A DNA stretch of 64,000 nucleotides from an uncultured Fulvivirga sp. (GCA_947500555.1 CANMSE010000002.1:310001-374000); one strand, 5' to 3'. Counted from the first letter of the stretch, positions 19,100-28,329 are shown. Notes: generated by a model not told the origin, from the sequence alone. Numbers and translations: made by a program.

Positions 19100-20045
19100 G
19101 TTTATGGATTTTGTAGGGGTAATAAATGAAATAATATAGTATAAATATCACTGATAACAATATAATTATTGATGCCGGCAGGGTAGACACATTTGAATAT
19201 CTTGTTACAAAGCTTTCCAGAAATCCAGCGATTATGAAAATTGGAATTAAGCCTGCTATAATTTTCACACTATCCTTAGCAGCAACCTGAAAAGCATGTA
19301 TTCGTGAATAGGTACCAGGAAACATAAAGCTATTCCCAAGGGCTAAACCAGCACCACCGGCTATTACAATAGATGCAATTTCTAAAGTGCCATGCACCCA
19401 TATAGTGAGGGCCGAAATATACAGCAACTTTTTAGTGTAAAAGAAATATTGAAAGCATCCGAGCATAATTCCATTCCTAAATAATAAAAAGCCTGTAAAA
19501 ACGGAGAATAGGATCCCTGCTGCAAAAATTATAAATGAAACACGAATATTATTAAACGTTATGAAAAGAAACATCGGAACCGGATCCATACTGTCATAAA
19601 CTCCCATTGGGTTACCATTTTCAATATTTTCTATCGTCATGTCTACGTACTGATCACCCATAATAAGCCTGGGAAACGTTTCGTCAACATGAGTGGAATA
19701 TGCTCCTATAAGGCAAGACAAGGAAAATACAATAAGAGAAACCAACAATTGTTTTCTATATCGAAAGACAATGAGAGGAAGCTCTTTAGCAAAAAAATCA
19801 AAAAGTAATGATCGGTCTCTTTTCTTATTCTTGTAAATACTATTATGTACTTTGCCAGCAAGTAAGTTTAAATAAGTAACCGTTTTACTTTCAGGGTAGT
19901 TGGTTTGAGCATAAGCCAAGTCGTCTGTAAGCTGAATATATAAATCCGAAAGGTGATCCGCTGAAATTGAACCAGATCTTGAGAGAAAATCATCTATTTC
20001 CGTCCATTTTTTTTCATTTTTGCGAAAAAAATTGATTTCTCTCAT
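19080..20045 (-). CDS. SpoIIM (stage II sporulation M, DUF95) family membrane protein
   Basis: 321 residues. A cytoplasmic helical N-terminus of about 100 residues (starting MREINFFRKNEKKWTEIDDF) is followed by five or six membrane helices containing FLFITFNNIRVSFIIFAAGI and WVHGTLEIASIVIAGGAGL, the hallmark of the SpoIIM/DUF95 family. There is no sign that the organism sporulates, and such homologues occur widely in MoxR-DUF58 clusters. It is the first gene of the minus-strand operon and is divergent from an RDD gene across only 23 bp, so the two transcription units must share or overlap promoters. Confidence 0.9.
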   Translation of the reverse strand: MREINFFRKNEKKWTEIDDFLSRSGSISADHLSDLYIQLTDDLAYAQTNYPESKTVTYLNLLAGKVHNSIYKNKKRDRSLLFDFFAKELPLIVFRYRKQLLVSLIVFSLSCLIGAYSTHVDETFPRLIMGDQYVDMTIENIENGNPMGVYDSMDPVPMFLFITFNNIRVSFIIFAAGILFSVFTGFLLFRNGIMLGCFQYFFYTKKLLYISALTIWVHGTLEIASIVIAGGAGLALGNSFMFPGTYSRIHAFQVAAKDSVKIIAGLIPIFIIAGFLESFVTRYSNVSTLPASIIILLSVIFILYYFIYYPYKIHKHASNQF

Positions 20046-20068
20046 TAATTAATTTAGCCTAAAATTAG

Positions 20069-20767
20069 ATGGCAATATACGTCAATACACATCAAAATGT
20101 ACAGATCAATTATGAAAATTCTAGCATAGTAGATCGCCTGCTAGCTTATTTGATCGATTCACTAGTAATTGCTGGAATCTCGTTGGCGTTAATATTTATT
20201 GGTACGCAGTTATCCCTAGGGTATGCCACTATGATTGCCTTTGTTCCTATTTTTTTCTATCACCTAATTTGCGAGATTTTCATGAATGGACAGAGTATTG
20301 GGAAAAGAAGTAGAGGCATTAGAGTTATGAAAAAGGACGGAAATGCAGCAGGACTAAGTGCCTATTTTTTACGGTTTCTACTTAGACCAATTGACAGCTT
20401 TTATGGTATTGGGCTTGCAGTCATATTCTTTACCAATAAAAACCAAAGGCTGGGCGATTTAGCTGCAGGGACGATTGTTGTTAATGTTAAATCTGAACAG
20501 GAATTGAGAAATGAAATCCGATCAGAAATGAGTGTTAGTACTGATCATATAGTTAGATATCCTGAGGTTTCTGTATTAACTGATAAAGAAGTTCAACTAA
20601 TAAAAGAAGTACTTAAAAATAGAACTACTTCCAGGGTTCATCCCAACATTCGTCAACTTGCTTCAAAGCTCGAAGAAAAATTAAATATTAAAATCAGAGA
20701 CAATCAGGATCAGTACTCATTTTTGGAGCAAATAGTTAACGATTACTATAAGATTCATACAGACTAA
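20069..20767 (+). CDS. RDD family membrane protein
   Basis: 232 residues. The RDD signature is visible: IVDRLLAYLIDSLVI (R and D residues) in the first helix, NGQSIGKRSRGIRV after the second, and NKNQRLGDLAAGTIVV after the third. A soluble C-terminal region of about 90 residues has no recognisable domain. RDD proteins are proposed transporters or membrane partners. It is divergent from the SpoIIM gene, a conserved pairing in Bacteroidota MoxR clusters. Its 3' end overlaps the convergent DUF2752 gene by 4 bp. Confidence 0.9.
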   Translation: MAIYVNTHQNVQINYENSSIVDRLLAYLIDSLVIAGISLALIFIGTQLSLGYATMIAFVPIFFYHLICEIFMNGQSIGKRSRGIRVMKKDGNAAGLSAYFLRFLLRPIDSFYGIGLAVIFFTNKNQRLGDLAAGTIVVNVKSEQELRNEIRSEMSVSTDHIVRYPEVSVLTDKEVQLIKEVLKNRTTSRVHPNIRQLASKLEEKLNIKIRDNQDQYSFLEQIVNDYYKIHTD

Positions 20768-21123
20768 CACTTGATCGATTTTACCTCACTATTTTTAAAG
20801 AATTTTCTCCAATGATTGACAAAGAGATAAATTAATACGGGAAGTACTATGAAAATTAAAGGATTGGAATCATAAGCACTTTTAAAATCCAACTTCAATA
20901 AATCTGTTACAGCGGTAGTGAGTCCGCATCCAAAACACTTTTCACCTGTGGCATAGCGAATTAGACAGGGTATAGTGAAATTTACTGCTAAATAACTTTT
21001 AATAATGACAGAAAGAGTCATATATCCTATTAATATAGTTGATAGAAAATATGTCTTAATGTATTCAGTAAAAAGAACGTAGTTTTTCATTTTCTGATAT
21101 TTCTCTCTTCTGAGGAATAGCAA
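20764..21123 (-). CDS. DUF2752 membrane protein
   Basis: 119 residues (108 if the internal Met at position 12 is used). The DUF2752 core is clear: PCLIRYATGEKCFGCGLTTAV followed by DFKSAYDSNPLIFIVLP, with two or three membrane helices and the paired cysteines (CFGC). Members are small inner membrane proteins of unknown function. It is convergent with, and overlaps, the RDD gene. The 101 bp upstream, before the next gene end, hold no recognisable gene. Confidence 0.82.
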   Translation of the reverse strand: MLFLRREKYQKMKNYVLFTEYIKTYFLSTILIGYMTLSVIIKSYLAVNFTIPCLIRYATGEKCFGCGLTTAVTDLLKLDFKSAYDSNPLIFIVLPVLIYLFVNHWRKFFKNSEVKSIKC

Positions 21124-21224
21124 TGGACTTCTAAACAGGAATATTTTTATATGTCGTCACCATTAAAAAATGAAAGATCAAGGTAAAGAACCACATAAAA
21201 GCACTTATGATAGCGTAAGTATAT

Positions 21225-22388
21225 TTATTTGTAAACTCTTATTTTAACTGCATTCGGTTGCCATAGCTCTTCTCCTGAAATTGTTTCTCTTGTTATCAGC
21301 ATTTTAACAAACTTACCTGTATAATCATATAACTCCACTCTACCAAAACCTCCATTTGCAACTAAGACATCACCATTACTAAAAATGGCGAGTCCTTCTG
21401 GTTCGTTCAAGCTTGTTACAATGTTATTCAAGAAACTTCCATTAGAACTATAACGAACTACAGCATTCCCTTCTCGATCATTAACCAGTATAGTTCCTCC
21501 ATCTTCAAATTTTATATCAGCAGGACCTGAAAGATTGGAATTAATTACAATACCCAAATCCTCTCCTTCTGGGCTAAACATTCTTACGTAACGTCCTACA
21601 AAAGATGATACATACAAATTTCCATCGCTGTCCCAATCCATACCTAAACTCTGAGGAACACCAATTTTAGTAAAGTCATCAACAAATGTTCCATCTTGCT
21701 GATATCTTTTAACGAGCCCGCTACCACTTGATTGTAAAACATAAACCAAATTATCCGGACCAATTTTCATACGAGTCGGTCCATCAATTCCACCCGCGAA
21801 CACACCTTCATACTCACCTGTACTAAGATCGTATTTTGTAATATTATTGGTATTGAGATTGGATATAATAACAAGTTGTTGATCTTCTAAAATCACGATG
21901 TCCTGTGGCCAGCCCAACTCCTCAGAAGTAAACACTTTTCCATTTTGACCATTTTCATCATATCTCAGTATTTTCCAGGGAGGCAACTCAAAATTGAATG
22001 CATCACTAACAAAAATCTCAGTCTTTAATGAACTATCATACACTACAACTCTTAAAGTCGATGTTACATTTCCAGCTCTTACCGTAACTATTGAAATACC
22101 AACACTTAAGCCAATTATCTTCCCGTTTTGGTTAATACCAACTCTATCATTATTTGTTGACCATTGTAAGTCTTCATTTATAGCTTGTATATTATTGTTC
22201 TGATCATAACCGACTACAGAAAGGGAAACCTCTTCATCAACATCTAGCTCATTTCCACTTTCAAATATAATCTCTAATCTAGAAATTGGTATGCTAGCAG
22301 TATCTTCACTATCTGATTCACAGGCAATAAGTGAAGTAATAAATATAAGTATGAGAAAACAAGATTTTTTCGTATTAAAAAATGTCAT
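21225..22388 (-). CDS. Lipoprotein with Ig-like domain and NHL-type beta-propeller
   Basis: 387 residues. The lipobox SLIAC puts the lipid on C23. An acidic linker (ESDSEDT) follows, which in Bacteroidota often promotes surface exposure. Residues 35-115 form a BIG2-like Ig domain (WSTNNDRVGINQNGKIIGLSVG in part). The remainder is a six-bladed NHL/SMP-30-like propeller with repeats such as MDWDSDGNLYVSSFVGRYV and FSNGDVLVANGGFGRVELYD. No catalytic residues are evident; a binding or sensing role at the outer membrane is inferred. It stands alone on its strand. Confidence 0.88.
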   Translation of the reverse strand: MTFFNTKKSCFLILIFITSLIACESDSEDTASIPISRLEIIFESGNELDVDEEVSLSVVGYDQNNNIQAINEDLQWSTNNDRVGINQNGKIIGLSVGISIVTVRAGNVTSTLRVVVYDSSLKTEIFVSDAFNFELPPWKILRYDENGQNGKVFTSEELGWPQDIVILEDQQLVIISNLNTNNITKYDLSTGEYEGVFAGGIDGPTRMKIGPDNLVYVLQSSGSGLVKRYQQDGTFVDDFTKIGVPQSLGMDWDSDGNLYVSSFVGRYVRMFSPEGEDLGIVINSNLSGPADIKFEDGGTILVNDREGNAVVRYSSNGSFLNNIVTSLNEPEGLAIFSNGDVLVANGGFGRVELYDYTGKFVKMLITRETISGEELWQPNAVKIRVYK

Positions 22389-22473
22389 GAGGAATGTATG
22401 GCGTACAGTTTATAATAATAATAAAGATACCCTTAATAAGCCAATTTTAATAAGTTATTATCCTGTAAAGTCC

Positions 22474-22502
22474 AAACAAAAAAGGCTCTCACGAGCCTTT
22501 CT
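22474..22502 (-). terminator. Intrinsic terminator downstream of the first DUF1328 gene
   Basis: AAAGGCTC (22481-22488) and GAGCCTTT (22493-22500) form a stem. On the minus strand it is followed by TTTTTTG, so it terminates the DUF1328 transcript. The 28 bp between the gene and the hairpin are empty. Confidence 0.8.
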
Positions 22503-22530
22503 AAATTATTTCATTTCTATAATCTTGTAA

Positions 22531-22695
22531 TCAGGTTTTTCTCACTGCTCTCATTACCAAGGAAATTACTAAGAGCACCAGAAAAATAAAGAATATTATC
22601 TTAGCAATACCTGCAGCGCCAGCCGCGATGCCTCCAAACCCAAAAACTGCTGCTATCAAGGCTATTACAAGAAATATAAGTGTCCACCGTATCAT
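22531..22695 (-). CDS. DUF1328 (YtjA-like) small membrane protein, copy 1
   Basis: 54 residues starting [24 protein letters not shown] 36 bp upstream would add a charged extension, but the family begins with the M-(I/L)-R-W motif, so the ATG at 22695 is chosen. It has two hydrophobic helices separated by [12 protein letters not shown], the family core. Homologues are induced by osmotic, envelope or general stress in several bacteria. A second copy at 54655-54819 is identical at 41 of 54 positions. A TGGCA box lies 52 bp and an 18-bp inverted repeat 104 bp before the start. It is monocistronic, with its own terminator. Confidence 0.9.
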   Translation of the reverse strand: MIRWTLIFLVIALIAAVFGFGGIAAGAAGIAKIIFFIFLVLLVISLVMRAVRKT

Positions 22696-22731
22696 AATTT
22701 TTCGTTTAGTTAATATTTTTATTACTACCAA

Positions 22732-22747
22732 TCAAAAAATCCTGCCA
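22732..22747 (-). promoter_or_regulatory. -24-like box for DUF1328 copy 1
   Basis: Reads TGGCAGGATTTTTTGA on the minus strand; first base 52 bp before the ATG and 52 bp from the inverted repeat at 22799-22816. The -12 half is shifted by one base (TTGA). Confidence 0.55.
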
Positions 22748-22798
22748 TACGAGAAAACAACCTTAACAATTCATGAGAACACTGTTTGATGTCTGAGA

Positions 22799-22816
22799 TG
22801 TAGAAAGAGCTCTACA
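22799..22816. promoter_or_regulatory. 18-bp inverted repeat, best copy of the island operator
   Basis: TGTAGA-AAGAGC-TCTACA: perfect 6-bp half-sites with a 6-bp spacer. The same architecture recurs at eight other places in 28-60 kb, so it is proposed as the activator binding site. Confidence 0.7.
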
Positions 22817-22850
22817 GGATATAGCAAATGATACACGCTATTTGTATATT

Positions 22851-24302
22851 TTAATCTGTAGGTAAGTATATATTAAAGCTCGTTCCTTCTCCAAGCTCAC
22901 TAGTCACTTCTATACTACCTCCATGACTATTGATAATATTTTGAGTGGTGGTAAGTCCTAAGCCCATCCCTCCTTGCTTATTAGTGTAAAAAGGATCGAA
23001 TAACGTATGTAAATCTTCTTTCGAAATTCCTACACCATTATCTGAGATGCTAATTTGAACTGAGTCATCTTTTTGTTGAGTTTTTAAGGTTAGTATACCA
23101 GAACCTTCTTTCATCGCTTCTATTGCGTTAACCATTATGTTCAATAATGCCATTTTCAATTTATCCGTATCAATTAAACATGGGCTTAGATCGAACTCAA
23201 GGCTCTTTTTCAAAGTCATACCCTTTAAGACCAGTCTATCTTGCACCAGGGAGACAGTTTCTTCTATAAGATCATTTACATTACGCTCAACTGCATGAAG
23301 CTCTTTGGGCTTAGATGAGTTGAGCATTTCTGTAATCAATTGATCTATTCGCTTAGAATTTCTATCAATGATCTCCAGAAACATAGATATGTCCTCGTTA
23401 TCTTTTGGTAATTCATCTTCTAATTGCCCTAATGCTAATCCTAAATTTGTTAGCGGATTACGGACTTCATGAGCAATACTTCGAGCGATTTTTCCAGTCA
23501 TGGATAATTTCTCAGCTATTAGCATATCCATTTCAGCTTTTTTGTGAATTGTCATGTCGCGAACTATGCCTTGATATCCAATCAGCTCATCATCCGAACC
23601 TATGCGCTTGACACAAGTAAGTTGGCATTCTACAGAGTTATTTTCAGATAGCCCCATAAGTGCTTCAAAGTCTTTAACCTGACCATTATTATTAAGCATA
23701 AATTCGAATTTCTCGAATTGCTCTTTTTGTAAAAAGTAGTCAGATAATTTACTGCTCGATAAGTTAGTGGTATCAAAAAGCTCAATAAACGATGAATTCA
23801 CATCGATCAATTCATGGCTTTGGTTTGAAATAAAAATAGCATCAATTGATCTTTCAAATAGTTGACGAAATTTATTCTCACCTTCCTTAACTAGCTTAAG
23901 CGTCTTACTATGTTTCAGAGCATAACGAATACACCTTTCCATAGTTTCAGGTGTTAGCTTATCCTTTACCAGAAAGTCAGCTGCACCGAGGTCCATTGCT
24001 TGTTGATCAATCTCTCGATTGCCTTTCCCGGTAAGGAGTATAAAAGGCGAAGAAACTCCTGCCTTTATGGCCTCCTGAATAAGATCTATTCCATCCGATT
24101 CACCTAACCGGTAATCCACAAAGCAAATGTCGTGATCATTCTTGGTTATAGTTTTCAAGCTATCTTGAAAATTCTTTTGCCAATCGAGTTCAAATTCGAA
24201 TTCTGCGATTTCTTCAAGAATATCTCTTGTTAAGACAAAGTCATCTTCATCATCCTCCGCCAGTAATATCCGAATCGGTTTATCTTGTGACATATCAGAC
24301 AT
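22851..24302 (-). CDS. Receiver-PAS histidine kinase
   Basis: 483 residues, no membrane helix. Order: receiver domain (10-130; LLAEDDEDD, phospho-acceptor D63 in FVDYRLG, K114), PAS domain (about 145-255), HisKA with the H-box AHEVRNPLTNL (H278), and HATPase with N-box NIMVNAIEAM, G1 ISDNGVGI and G2 GMGLGL. An N-terminal receiver in front of the kinase core suggests that it is itself controlled by phosphotransfer, perhaps from the upstream membrane kinase. It overlaps the preceding response regulator by 8 bp and is the last gene of the signalling operon 28532-22851. Confidence 0.92.
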   Translation of the reverse strand: MSDMSQDKPIRILLAEDDEDDFVLTRDILEEIAEFEFELDWQKNFQDSLKTITKNDHDICFVDYRLGESDGIDLIQEAIKAGVSSPFILLTGKGNREIDQQAMDLGAADFLVKDKLTPETMERCIRYALKHSKTLKLVKEGENKFRQLFERSIDAIFISNQSHELIDVNSSFIELFDTTNLSSSKLSDYFLQKEQFEKFEFMLNNNGQVKDFEALMGLSENNSVECQLTCVKRIGSDDELIGYQGIVRDMTIHKKAEMDMLIAEKLSMTGKIARSIAHEVRNPLTNLGLALGQLEDELPKDNEDISMFLEIIDRNSKRIDQLITEMLNSSKPKELHAVERNVNDLIEETVSLVQDRLVLKGMTLKKSLEFDLSPCLIDTDKLKMALLNIMVNAIEAMKEGSGILTLKTQQKDDSVQISISDNGVGISKEDLHTLFDPFYTNKQGGMGLGLTTTQNIINSHGGSIEVTSELGEGTSFNIYLPTD

Positions 24303-24765
24303 TCATTTCATTATCATCGTTTGGCAACACAACAATACCAAACCAGTATTTACCGATTTCTTTTGTTACCTCTACTAAACCATCAAAACTTACGGGTTTA
24401 GAAATGAAGGATGACACTCCCAAATCATAGCTTTTGACAATATCCTCCTCCAATTTACTGGTGGTAAGAATCACCACAGGAATTCGTTTAAGAATTGGGT
24501 CAGCCTTAATTTCTTTTAATGCGGTACGACCATCTTTTTTTGGCATATTAAGATCTAAAAGTATTAGACCTGGCTTAGGAGCATTTTCAGAATTGAATTT
24601 TCCTTCATGACGAAGATAATTCAATAGTTCTTCACCATCATTTACGAATTTCAAGACATTCGCCATACGATTTTCCTGAAAAGCCTCCTTAGCCATTAGC
24701 TGATCGTCAGGATCGTCATCAGCCATCAGTATAGTGATAGGTTTAATGCTTTTTTCGTTCGTCAT
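24295..24765 (-). CDS. Stand-alone receiver, Rcp1-like response regulator
   Basis: 156 residues forming one receiver domain. The acidic pocket MADDDPDD (14-21), acceptor D71 (ILLDLNMPKKDGR), the T-T-S segment and K122 (FISKP) are intact. The long loop LRHEGKFNSENAPKPGL is typical of Rcp1-type regulators that partner phytochrome-like kinases. There is no output domain, so it probably shuttles phosphate. It overlaps the preceding kinase gene by 23 bp and the following one by 8 bp. Confidence 0.92.
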   Translation of the reverse strand: MTNEKSIKPITILMADDDPDDQLMAKEAFQENRMANVLKFVNDGEELLNYLRHEGKFNSENAPKPGLILLDLNMPKKDGRTALKEIKADPILKRIPVVILTTSKLEEDIVKSYDLGVSSFISKPVSFDGLVEVTKEIGKYWFGIVVLPNDDNEMNV

Positions 24766-26560
24766 TTTCTTTAGGTAAATAAATTATAAATGTTGCACCA
24801 TTACCTGGTGAGCTTATGGCTTCAATATAACCATTATGCGTTGTAACTATCTTTTCACAGATAGCAAGCCCTATACCAGTTCCACTATATTCGGACCTGC
24901 CATGAAGCCGTTGAAAAATTATAAAAATTTGCTCTGCATATGATTCATCAAAACCAATTCCGTTATCAATAATAGATATCTTCCAAAAATCTTTGGGTTG
25001 ACCTAATTCTTCTTTCTTTATAGATTCGGCAGTTATTAAAATCTCTGGAGAGACATCCTCTTTTGAGTACTTTAATGAGTTTGATATTAGATTTTGAAAA
25101 AGTTGAGTTAATTGGCTTGAATTGCCGTTAATTTCAGGTAATTCATTGATATTAATCTGGGCATTTTTCTCCTTAATACTTAAATCGAGGGCGTATAAAG
25201 CATCATTAACAACCAAATTCAAATCAACGGCTGAAAACTTTGTCTCACCTCTTGAAACTCTTGAGAATTTTAGAAGATCATCTATCAATGTCTGCATTCG
25301 TGAAGCTGCATTCTGCATTCTCATGATGTAGTCTTTCCCCTTTTGATCAAGGACTGCACTAAACAGTCCTGTCAGTCTGTCCCCAAATGTTCTAATTTTC
25401 CTTAGAGGTTCCTGCAGATCATGTGAAGCAATGTAAGCAAACTGCTCCAACTCATAATTCGTCTTTTCTAATTCCTCTTGTTTGATCAAAATCTCTTTCT
25501 CATACTTCTTAGACTCCGTAACATCTAAGAAAGTGACGACAAAACCGTCACCGTTTTTAACAGCACTAATATCAAACCAAGATTCAATAGAATCATAGTC
25601 ATAATGCTGAATAGATCGATAAGACTTGGAGGTTTCAACAACCTTAGTATACTCCTCAAATAATCCGGATTCCAAATTTCCAGGCACAATATCCAACATT
25701 CTTTTACCTTTTAAATATTCAGGAGTATGCCCTAAAACATGACCACCCTCTTCATTAATCATACTGAACTCAAAATCGACAATTTCACCATCATCATTTC
25801 TTACACTCTGAAAGGCTATTATGCCATGTTGGGAACCATCGAAAATCCCTTGCAATAAATTTTGTAGTTTTTTACTTTTCTTAGTCTCTGAGAGAAGCTC
25901 ATCTAGTTTTACCGCAAGTGTTTGAGCTTTTATTTGATTTGATTTATAAAGGCTGAAGGTATTCATAAAGAGAATTAGTAGTACCAAAACAGCTATCCCT
26001 ACAAGTATGAGCAGCATTATTGGAACCCATCTTTTTGACTCTGCAAATTTCAAGGATCTGAAAATTAGAAGCTTGTTTTCTGCTCCTCTGATAACATCAG
26101 CCTGGTCCACAATAGCACCAACTTTACTCTCTTCGTTGGAAATGGATTCTATTATATCATCTGTTAAAGTGAATTCGGAAGACATTAAAATGACCAATTC
26201 ATCAACTATTTTCAGATGTTCATCAGTTAGTCTGGCCAATATTGCAACTTCCTTCTGTTGACCATGATTATCGCTGACTAAACTGTCAAGAACAGCTAAA
26301 TTTTGCCTGATATCTGAATTAAATTTCTCAACGTCATCCATATTTACATTTTCCAATGACAGCGTAACGTTTCTCAGCTGCCGGGAAAAGGAAGTTTGTA
26401 TTCTGACCAGATTAGCCAGTTGATCCTTTACCCTCTGAGTATGAACAACAGATAAAGAATCCCTTTCAAAATCCACTAATGTGCGATATGTTAGGAATGC
26501 AGCTAGCAGAAGTATGAAGACAGAGGTTAGAAAGGTCAGCTGAAAAGTGATCTTTTTCAT
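24743..26560 (-). CDS. Membrane histidine kinase with CHASE3-like sensor and PAS domain
   Basis: 605 residues. Two membrane helices (about 8-24 and 178-200) enclose a helical periplasmic domain of CHASE3 type (about 28-175). A coiled segment leads to a PAS domain (about 235-350, ending FLDVTESKKYEKE), then HisKA with SHDLQEPLRKI (H380) and HATPase with SNSLKYS, IDNGIGFDE and GTGIGLAICEKIV. All catalytic boxes are intact. The SHDLQEPLR box is the subtype commonly paired with Rcp1-like receivers, and such a receiver is encoded immediately downstream. This is the likely input of the operon; the stimulus cannot be read from sequence. Confidence 0.93.
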   Translation of the reverse strand: MKKITFQLTFLTSVFILLLAAFLTYRTLVDFERDSLSVVHTQRVKDQLANLVRIQTSFSRQLRNVTLSLENVNMDDVEKFNSDIRQNLAVLDSLVSDNHGQQKEVAILARLTDEHLKIVDELVILMSSEFTLTDDIIESISNEESKVGAIVDQADVIRGAENKLLIFRSLKFAESKRWVPIMLLILVGIAVLVLLILFMNTFSLYKSNQIKAQTLAVKLDELLSETKKSKKLQNLLQGIFDGSQHGIIAFQSVRNDDGEIVDFEFSMINEEGGHVLGHTPEYLKGKRMLDIVPGNLESGLFEEYTKVVETSKSYRSIQHYDYDSIESWFDISAVKNGDGFVVTFLDVTESKKYEKEILIKQEELEKTNYELEQFAYIASHDLQEPLRKIRTFGDRLTGLFSAVLDQKGKDYIMRMQNAASRMQTLIDDLLKFSRVSRGETKFSAVDLNLVVNDALYALDLSIKEKNAQININELPEINGNSSQLTQLFQNLISNSLKYSKEDVSPEILITAESIKKEELGQPKDFWKISIIDNGIGFDESYAEQIFIIFQRLHGRSEYSGTGIGLAICEKIVTTHNGYIEAISSPGNGATFIIYLPKENDERKKH

Positions 26561-26564
26561 AGCC

Positions 26565-27947
26565 TCAAATATTAATATCGTATGCCTTTAATTTGTTGTA
26601 AAGTGTTTTTCGATCAATATTTAAAGCTTTGGCTGTTTTAGTCTTATTATAGCCTGCCTTTTTTAACGCGTCAATAATTATCGCTCGCTGAGCTGTACTC
26701 GCAGCATCTTTCAAATTACCATCTTCCGACTGTATGACTAATGTATTAGCAGATGTAGGGGTGAGATCATTAAGTTCCGGACTTATCAGTTCTTCTGGTA
26801 AATGCTCCATTAAAATAGTATCTCCTTGGCATAGAAGAACCGCTCTTTTAATTACATTTTGTAATTCTCTTAGGTTACCATGCCAATAGTAATCTGTCAT
26901 TTTTTGCCTTGTTGCGTCATCAAATCCGCTAACATTTTTGTCTAAAGCGAGATTAGCCACTTTTAAAAAATGTTTTGCAAACACTTGCACATCACCAGGG
27001 CGTTCTCTCAATGGGCTCAATTCAATTTTGAACTCATTCAGACGGTGATAAATATCCTCTCTAAATGAACCTTCCTTTACGGCTTCTTTTAAATTTTCAT
27101 TAGTAGCTACTATAACTCGAACATCGATTGGAATATCTTTATTACTACCCAATCGCTTGATTTTTCTCTCTTGTAACACTCTTAGCAGCTTCACTTGATT
27201 ATCATAGGATAGATTACCTATTTCATCAAGGAAGAGTGTGCCTCCATTGGCAGTTTCAAAACTACCTTGCTTGTCGCTCAATGCTCCGGTAAAAGCACCT
27301 TTAATATGTCCGAAAAGCTCGGATCCTGCTAATTCTTTTGGAATAGCACCACAATCAATAGCGACAAAAGGTTTTCCTTCTCTCTTACTTTTTTCATGAA
27401 TGGCATTAGCTACGAATTCTTTTCCTGTACCTGTTTCGCCCATGATAATTACAGACATATCAGTAGGTGCTATAAGATCAATATGTTTTTGCACCTGCAA
27501 TGCCTGAGGGCTTTCACCATAAATAAACTCTTTCTTAATTTCTGTTTTCCTGACCCTCTTTTTCGTTTGACCAGCGGGAGTTGGTTGATCGGAATTTATG
27601 GCTTCCTTAATCTTAAGTAAGATTTCGTCTGGAAATAGTGGCTTAGTGACATAATCAAACGCACCATAGCGTAAAGCCTCAACAGCAATTTTTATATCAG
27701 AATATCCAGTTATAATAATAACTGCGGTCTCAGGGTTTAATATTTTAATTTTACGAAGAAGATCTATTCCAGTAGCATCAGGTAATTTATAATCGCATAA
27801 TACAAGTTCAAACTGCTTTTCTTTTAACAGCTTCAATGCCTGATCACCCGAAGTAACAGACTCAGCTTCGTAGTCATTCTTTGTCAAAAACTTAGTCAGT
27901 AGCCGACATATGTCCTGATCATCATCAATTACTAAAACTTTATCCAT
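26565..27947 (-). CDS. Sigma-54-dependent response regulator (NtrC/AtoC type)
   Basis: 460 residues. Receiver domain with D52 as acceptor (LCDYKLPDATG) and K102. The central AAA+ domain has Walker A GETGTGKE (170-177), the sigma-54 contact loop GAFTGA (217-222), Walker B TLFLDEIG (237-244) and an arginine finger region. The C-terminal Fis-type helix-turn-helix (about 415-458) contains KTKTAKALNIDRKTLYNKL. All elements for activating RpoN-holoenzyme are present. It is the only DNA-binding regulator in the window. I infer that it binds the TGTAGA-N6-TCTACA repeats found upstream of its own operon and around the island. It follows a stand-alone receiver gene by 34 bp. Confidence 0.96.
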   Translation of the reverse strand: MDKVLVIDDDQDICRLLTKFLTKNDYEAESVTSGDQALKLLKEKQFELVLCDYKLPDATGIDLLRKIKILNPETAVIIITGYSDIKIAVEALRYGAFDYVTKPLFPDEILLKIKEAINSDQPTPAGQTKKRVRKTEIKKEFIYGESPQALQVQKHIDLIAPTDMSVIIMGETGTGKEFVANAIHEKSKREGKPFVAIDCGAIPKELAGSELFGHIKGAFTGALSDKQGSFETANGGTLFLDEIGNLSYDNQVKLLRVLQERKIKRLGSNKDIPIDVRVIVATNENLKEAVKEGSFREDIYHRLNEFKIELSPLRERPGDVQVFAKHFLKVANLALDKNVSGFDDATRQKMTDYYWHGNLRELQNVIKRAVLLCQGDTILMEHLPEELISPELNDLTPTSANTLVIQSEDGNLKDAASTAQRAIIIDALKKAGYNKTKTAKALNIDRKTLYNKLKAYDINI

Positions 27948-27981
27948 GATATTGATTGTATGTATGTGTTGATTGTTTCAA

Positions 27982-28329
27982 TTAGATACTTTCGACTATT
28001 TCAGCCACCATTTTCTTTGAAAAAGGTTTACCTAGAAATTGGAAAATACCAAGTTCATAAGCTTTTCTATGCTCGTCTTTAGTATCATAAGCGCTTATTA
28101 CGATTATTTTTATATTTGGGCTTTTTGTTTTCAACATAGGAATAATATCGAGTCCATTCCCATCAGGCAAGTTAATATCTAAAAAGACAAGTTCATGCTC
28201 CTGGGGGTCGAAACTTTCCAATCCATCTGAAATGGTATGCGCTTTAGAGGAAGTAATACCTAGTTTACCGAGCTGATAAGCTAACAGCATGCATATCTCT
28301 TTCTCATCATCAACTATCAGCGCTTTCAT
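27982..28329 (-). CDS. Stand-alone receiver-domain response regulator
   Basis: 115 residues, one CheY-like receiver: IVDDEKE (5-11), acceptor D51 (FLDINLPDGNG), S/T at the end of strand 4 (VISAYD) and K102 (FLGKPFSKK). There is no output domain. It is the second gene of the signalling operon and overlaps the upstream small membrane protein gene by 4 bp. It could be a phosphate sink or an intermediate between the two kinases and the sigma-54 regulator. Confidence 0.92.
   Translation of the reverse strand: MKALIVDDEKEICMLLAYQLGKLGITSSKAHTISDGLESFDPQEHELVFLDINLPDGNGLDIIPMLKTKSPNIKIIVISAYDTKDEHRKAYELGIFQFLGKPFSKKMVAEIVESI

Noticed and set aside
21124..21224. Minus-strand frame reading TNKYTYAIISAFMWFFTLIF and then a stop at about 21132, like a membrane protein tail
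   Set aside because: It is preceded by an in-frame TAA and has only about 22 residues after its ATG; not enough to call a gene or a pseudogene.
24302..26560. sigma-54-like boxes inside the signalling operon
   Set aside because: The genes overlap or abut, leaving no room for internal promoters; TGGCA occurrences in coding sequence are expected by chance.
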